31,948 nucleotides of DNA from a virus: positions 1-31,948 of the IMG/VR virus record IMGVR_UViG_3300032356_000008; one strand, written 5' to 3'. Positions within the stretch are counted from its first letter, which is position 1. Every line of letters starts with the position of its first letter. Both the position numbers and the translations under genes were made by a program. The notes under the pieces were generated by a model that was given only the letters and a program-made list of their open reading frames with translations, did not search any database and was not told where the DNA came from. Positions 29,606 to 31,948 of the stretch are shown piece by piece.

Positions 29606-29947
29606 TTACACCTCCTTTTTTATTTTTTCTTGTATAACTGTTTCAATTAAAAATTCAAGAGCGCTTGTTAAGTTTCCACGTAAATAAACAACGTAATATG
29701 ACACTTCCTCCTCTCTGTTATCTTCATAATATCTCCGCACTATATAGAATGATTCACCATAAAAACCATTTTTTAAAAACTCATCTTTTTCTACTTCTGT
29801 TTTTATTTTTACTACCCTTCCACCTGCTGGAATAAAAACATCATACTCATTCCACCAACTCGCCAAATGCCAATTATTTCTTTCATCCCTAAATTCTTTT
29901 GTTAGTTCATCTTTGTTGTTAACTTCTTTCAAATACAAATTTAACAT
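29606..29947 (-). CDS. Early protein, 113 aa, paralogue of the 134-aa protein at 31147
   Basis: Pattern shared with the 134-aa protein: YLKE opening, NER/DERxxW, SWW/SSWF-x-x-Y, V-x-IKTE, a block ending in VRRYYED against VHKRVYEDD, then Y-Y-V-V-Y-L-R against Y-Y-L-Y-Y-V-K and a final helix ALEFLIE against AIKFLIE. No external family is recognised. The RBS is GGAGGTGAGTAAG. The tail IKKEV is the RBS of the next gene. Confidence 0.65.
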   Translation of the reverse strand: MLNLYLKEVNNKDELTKEFRDERNNWHLASWWNEYDVFIPAGGRVVKIKTEVEKDEFLKNGFYGESFYIVRRYYEDNREEEVSYYVVYLRGNLTSALEFLIETVIQEKIKKEV

Positions 29948-29969
29948 TCTTACTCACCTCCTTCTTTTT

Positions 29970-30344
29970 TTATTTTTTTTTTGCTATAAATAAATATAAA
30001 TTTGCTAATTGTTGTATACGCTCTGTATTTATTGCCGCCCAGTCATATAAAAAACTCCATAAAACTCTTGTTTCGTCTTCTTCTTTAGTGCCAAAATTAT
30101 CTTTTAAAAATTTAAAGAAATTTATTGCATCACTTTCGCTTATATCAATTATAAAAAATGCAATTTTCAGGTTGGTCAATATTTTTTCAATTTTTTTGTA
30201 ATCTTCTTTTTTGATTTGCAAAAATACACCTTCTTCATCATCTTTATAACCTATAGCCTCATATTCAATTTCTCTCCCCAACAAAAAATCTAAATTTCCT
30301 TCTTTGAAATTAATTATAGTTAATTTTTTTAATATGATAATCAT
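29970..30344 (-). CDS. Hypothetical early protein, 124 aa
   Basis: It opens MIIILKKLTIINFKEGNLDF. Strand-helix alternation with an acidic middle (YKDDEEGVFLQIKKEDYKKI), a helix ending in VLWSFLYDWAAINTERIQQL and a basic end. Possible distant paralogue of the protein at 24988-25335. The RBS is GGAGGTTAAAA. Confidence 0.55.
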   Translation of the reverse strand: MIIILKKLTIINFKEGNLDFLLGREIEYEAIGYKDDEEGVFLQIKKEDYKKIEKILTNLKIAFFIIDISESDAINFFKFLKDNFGTKEEDETRVLWSFLYDWAAINTERIQQLANLYLFIAKKK

Positions 30345-30356
30345 TTTTAACCTCCT

Positions 30357-30596
30357 TTATTTTAATATCCACACGTATTCATATGTTATGCCTGCTGGTT
30401 CCGTTGTCCAGCAGTCCTCTTTTTCGTAAAAAACTTTTGGATGCTTCCACCATGTCAATAAAGTATCCCTATCTTTCTTTTTACTTAAATCATATTCATA
30501 CACCTTTCCCTCGCCGTATTTATGCAATTCAATCTTGTCATAGTTTCTTGATAGCTGAATTAACGCTCTCATACTGTTTTTTACAATTTTTTTCAT
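30357..30596 (-). CDS. Hypothetical early protein, 79 aa
   Basis: It opens MKKIVKNSMRALIQLSRNYD, then a tryptophan-rich stretch (LLTWWKHPKVFYEKEDCWTT) and a final strand YEYVWILK. No family is recognised. The RBS is TAGGAGGTGTAAG. Confidence 0.6.
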   Translation of the reverse strand: MKKIVKNSMRALIQLSRNYDKIELHKYGEGKVYEYDLSKKKDRDTLLTWWKHPKVFYEKEDCWTTEPAGITYEYVWILK

Positions 30597-30613
30597 CTTA
30601 CACCTCCTAATTT

Positions 30614-31024
30614 TTAATATACTCTAAATCTTACAAATTTAAAAACAGAGATTTTTTCCCCGTTTTCTTTTTCAACTACTTCCCGTTTTGTCGTTGCTAC
30701 AACGGGTATTTTTTCCCAACCTTTTAACATTTTTACTAAATTATATGTTAATGAGAATTCCCCCTGACACATTATATATTTAAAATTGTATTCCCCTAAC
30801 TCTTTTAAAACATTTTCGGCAATTTCTTTTACTTCCAAAATGTCCGCTTCTGGCGGAACATTCGGAAAAGGTATATCAATGATTTGAAAGTCAACCTTCC
30901 AATTTTGATAACCTTCCATTACAAGTGAGTAAAAAGCATCCCTTTGCTCCTGCGACCATTTGTCGCTTGGGTGGTTGCTCAAATTAATCGCAACCACTTT
31001 TTGTTTTTGTGTTAATTCGTTCAT
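30614..31024 (-). CDS. Csx20/CARF-type ring-nuclease-like protein (possible anti-CRISPR)
   Basis: A 136-aa Rossmann-like protein with a recognisable set of motifs: NLSNHPSDKWSQEQ (14-27), IDIPFPNVPPEAD (49-61), CQGEFSLTYNLVKML (86-100), VVATTKREVVE (108-118) and a C-terminal FKFVRFRVY. The combination of a LSNHP-W-Q opening, PFP, GE-F-T-x-x-LV, ATTxR and VRFRxY is that of small proteins linked with CRISPR-Cas and related to the Csx20/Csx16 ring-nuclease group. These degrade cyclic oligoadenylate, the signal of type III CRISPR. In a phage it would silence that defence. The RBS is AAAGGAGGA. The family link is from memory of the pattern, not from a search. Confidence 0.5.
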   Translation of the reverse strand: MNELTQKQKVVAINLSNHPSDKWSQEQRDAFYSLVMEGYQNWKVDFQIIDIPFPNVPPEADILEVKEIAENVLKELGEYNFKYIMCQGEFSLTYNLVKMLKGWEKIPVVATTKREVVEKENGEKISVFKFVRFRVY

Positions 31025-31065
31025 TTTTTCCTCCTTTTAATTTTTTAGTTTCAGCCAAAATAAAA

Positions 31066-31108
31066 AAGCCGTTAATCAGCGTGCTTTTACACGGCCGATT
31101 AACGGCTT
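31066..31108 (-). terminator. Intrinsic terminator within the early operon
   Basis: On the minus strand a 12-bp stem (AAGCCGTTAATC / GATTAACGGCTT) with an inner CGTG/CACG hairpin is followed by TTTTTTATTTT. It should end or attenuate transcription coming from the 1.5-kb early promoter and across the junction, so genes below it need antitermination or another promoter. None was recognised in the gap. Confidence 0.8.
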
Positions 31109-31120
31109 ACGTATATTTTA

Positions 31121-31136
31121 CCTGCTCGCCAGCAGG
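31121..31136 (-). other. Short GC hairpin before the terminator
   Basis: CCTGCT and AGCAGG pair across a 4-nt loop. It lies between the 31137 hairpin and the terminator, making three hairpins in a row. It could be an RNA-stability element. Confidence 0.6.
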
Positions 31137-31168
31137 AAAGAAACAATTACTTTTGTAATTGTTTCTTT
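31137..31168 (-). other. 14-bp hairpin overlapping the end of the 134-aa gene
   Basis: Arms AAAGAAACAATTAC and GTAATTGTTTCTTT with a 4-nt loop. The stem includes the last codons and the stop of the 134-aa gene. It may be a bidirectional terminator or 3' protection. Confidence 0.7.
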
Positions 31169-31551
31169 AAAGATTTAATTATTCTATTTCTTACTTTTAT
31201 TTTTCTATATAAATCAGCTTTTTCTAACTCTATTAAAAATTTAATCGCATCTGTTAAATATTCTTTAACATAATATAAATAATACTCAATATCAACCCTT
31301 TCATCGTCTTCGTATACCCGTTTATGCACAAAATAATTTATATTAAAATTATTATTTTGTATATACTTTTCCCTTTGTTCTTCAGTTTTTATTTCAATCA
31401 CATTTGAACTGTCCAGACATATCGAGTAGCCGTCAAACCAGCTGCTTGATACCCAATTATTCATTGATTCCCACCCTACTCTTTCATTTTCAAACAATTC
31501 TTTTATTTCTTCTTTTCCTTTTTCTTTTAAATACACATCATATCTATACAT
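31147..31551 (-). CDS. Early protein, 134 aa, paralogue of the 113-aa protein at 29606
   Basis: It opens MYRYDVYLKEKGKEEIKELF and has the shared W, Y and acidic pattern described for the paralogue, plus a C-terminal basic helix (KVRNRIIKSLKKQLQK) missing from the shorter copy. No external family is recognised. The RBS is AGAGGAGGTTTATT, just after repeat copy C. Confidence 0.65.
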   Translation of the reverse strand: MYRYDVYLKEKGKEEIKELFENERVGWESMNNWVSSSWFDGYSICLDSSNVIEIKTEEQREKYIQNNNFNINYFVHKRVYEDDERVDIEYYLYYVKEYLTDAIKFLIELEKADLYRKIKVRNRIIKSLKKQLQK

Positions 31552-31571
31552 AATAAACCTCCTCTATTTTT

Positions 31572-31657
31572 ACCTGCGTATTTTACCCCCGCCTGCGGGG
31601 GAAGTTTTTGCCTGCCTTTTGTTTACGGGGTTTCAGGCGTTTCCCCGGGGCTTTTTT
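31572..31657 (-). repeat. GC-rich structured repeat, copy C (long form)
   Basis: Nearly identical to copy B over the core, but the two-base loop of the palindrome is inverted (the minus strand reads CCCCCGC-AG-GCGGGGG here, CT in A and B). Upstream, AAGCGGT/ACCGCTT (31658-31680) forms a stem around GGGCA. Copy B has a stem of different sequence at the same place around the same GGGCAACC, so pairing is kept while sequence changes. It lies between the 81-aa and 134-aa genes. Confidence 0.85.
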
Positions 31658-31901
31658 AAGCGGTTGCCCTTTTACCGCTTTCACCTCCTTCTTTTTTAAT
31701 TACGTAGATTGCAAACATTGTTTGCAATCTTAATTCTTCTTCTTTTGAGTTAAAAAATTCTTCCAGTATCTTGTCCACGTCGTTGTAACACCCCTTCAAT
31801 CTGTTTAAAACTTCATTCGTTTCTTCTTCTTCACTTCTCTCTCCTGATTGCTTGTCTACTCTAATTATTTTTATTTTTTTAATTTCATTTTTTCTTTTCA
31901 T
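31656..31901 (-). CDS. Hypothetical early protein, 81 aa
   Basis: It opens MKRKNEIKKIKIIRVDKQSG, then an acidic stretch and a helix VLNRLKGCYNDVDKILEEFF, and ends EGGESGKRATA. The last codons contain AAGGAGGTGA and the 5' arm of the copy C hairpin, so stop codon and structured element are interlocked. The RBS is AAAGGAGGCAAAA, directly after repeat copy A/D. No family is recognised. Confidence 0.65.
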   Translation of the reverse strand: MKRKNEIKKIKIIRVDKQSGERSEEEETNEVLNRLKGCYNDVDKILEEFFNSKEEELRLQTMFAIYVIKKEGGESGKRATA

Positions 31902-31926
31902 TTTTGCCTCCTTTTACCTGCGTATT
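31801..31926. repeat. Terminal direct repeat, right copy
   Basis: Exact copy of 1-126. The following 22 bases match repeat copy B (759-791) better than copy A at the left end. Either the assembler entered another copy of the repeat or the population is mixed at this site. Confidence 0.9.
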
Positions 31927-31948
31927 CTGTCCCCCGCAGGCGGGGGAA
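31916..31948 (-). repeat. GC-rich structured repeat, copy D, cut by the window end
   Basis: The first 33 bases of the repeat. On the circle this is the same locus as copy A, with GTATTCTGTCCCCC instead of GTATTTTGCCCCC. Confidence 0.8.

Noticed and set aside
31572-31689. A 33-aa basic ORF starting GTG through repeat copy C (opening MKAVKGQPLKKAPGKRLKPR), and a 25-aa ATG ORF through copy A (opening MAGKNFPRLRGQ)
   Set aside because: The GTG lies inside the Shine-Dalgarno sequence itself, so it cannot be used with it. Copy B has an extra base that breaks the frame after 14 codons. Copy A's ATG has no RBS. Pairing is better conserved than coding.
1-31948. tRNA genes, integrase, transposase or reverse transcriptase
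   Set aside because: No cloverleaf with conserved T-loop sequence, tyrosine or serine recombinase motifs, DDE motifs or YxDD motif were recognised. The head genes are Mu-like but the transposition genes are absent.

Overview
The window reads as an essentially complete genome of a small tailed (siphovirus-like) bacteriophage, or a phage-plasmid, of about 31.8 kb. Bases 1-126 are repeated exactly at 31801-31926, so the sequence closes on itself. Every gene I can support is on the minus strand, and transcription runs from high to low coordinates across the junction. The DNA is very AT-rich by eye, most genes have a strong AGGAGG-type ribosome binding site (RBS), and promoters are of the sigma-70 TTGACA-N17-TATAAT type. 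The host is therefore a bacterium with standard Shine-Dalgarno (SD) use and low GC. The XhlA-like holin hints at a Gram-positive-type host, but I cannot name the taxon.

Layout in transcription order. (1) Late packaging and virion block from a promoter at 20.1 kb: small terminase, large terminase, portal fused to a MuF-like head protein, a second promoter and a structured leader at 15.7 kb, Mu I/Z-like protease-scaffold, decoration protein, major capsid protein, connectors and tail completion proteins, tail tube, a 57-aa protein in the chaperone slot, tape measure, and a 1246-aa tail-tip protein with an N-terminal LamG-like domain. (2) Lysis end (3.9-1.9 kb): XhlA-like holin, DUF5675 protein, a 42-aa exported peptide, a RusA-like resolvase and a YiiX-like papain-fold hydrolase. 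(3) A non-coding, hairpin-rich gap at 1.45-1.89 kb ending in a consensus promoter. (4) Early operon running from 1.45 kb through the circle junction and down to 20.1 kb. It holds small unknown proteins separated by a repeated GC-rich structured RNA element, then an intrinsic terminator at 31.06 kb, a protein resembling the Csx20/CARF-type CRISPR ring-nuclease family, more small proteins, and a recombination pair (annealing-type protein with a zinc ribbon plus a coiled-coil partner). It continues with ribbon-helix-helix and XRE regulators, a winged-helix replication initiator with 45-bp iterons inside its own gene, a DnaC-type helicase loader, a DUF4406-like enzyme, a zinc-ribbon protein, a ParB-like protein and a glycosyltransferase-like protein.

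The logic is lambda-like. Replication probably starts at the iterons inside the initiator gene and relies on a host helicase and polymerase, since no DNA polymerase, primase or helicase is encoded. The virion has a Mu-type head on a long non-contractile tail. No integrase, transposase, tRNA or CRISPR array was seen.

The most unusual parts are RNA-level. They are the three to four copies of the GC-rich element between early genes, the 182-aa ORF packed with perfect stem-loops, the three 5' leaders of matching geometry (outer stem closing 46-50 nt, foot 21-26 nt before the start codon), and the three-way-junction element at 1.67-1.81 kb. Together with the possible ring nuclease, these are the best candidates for undescribed biology here.
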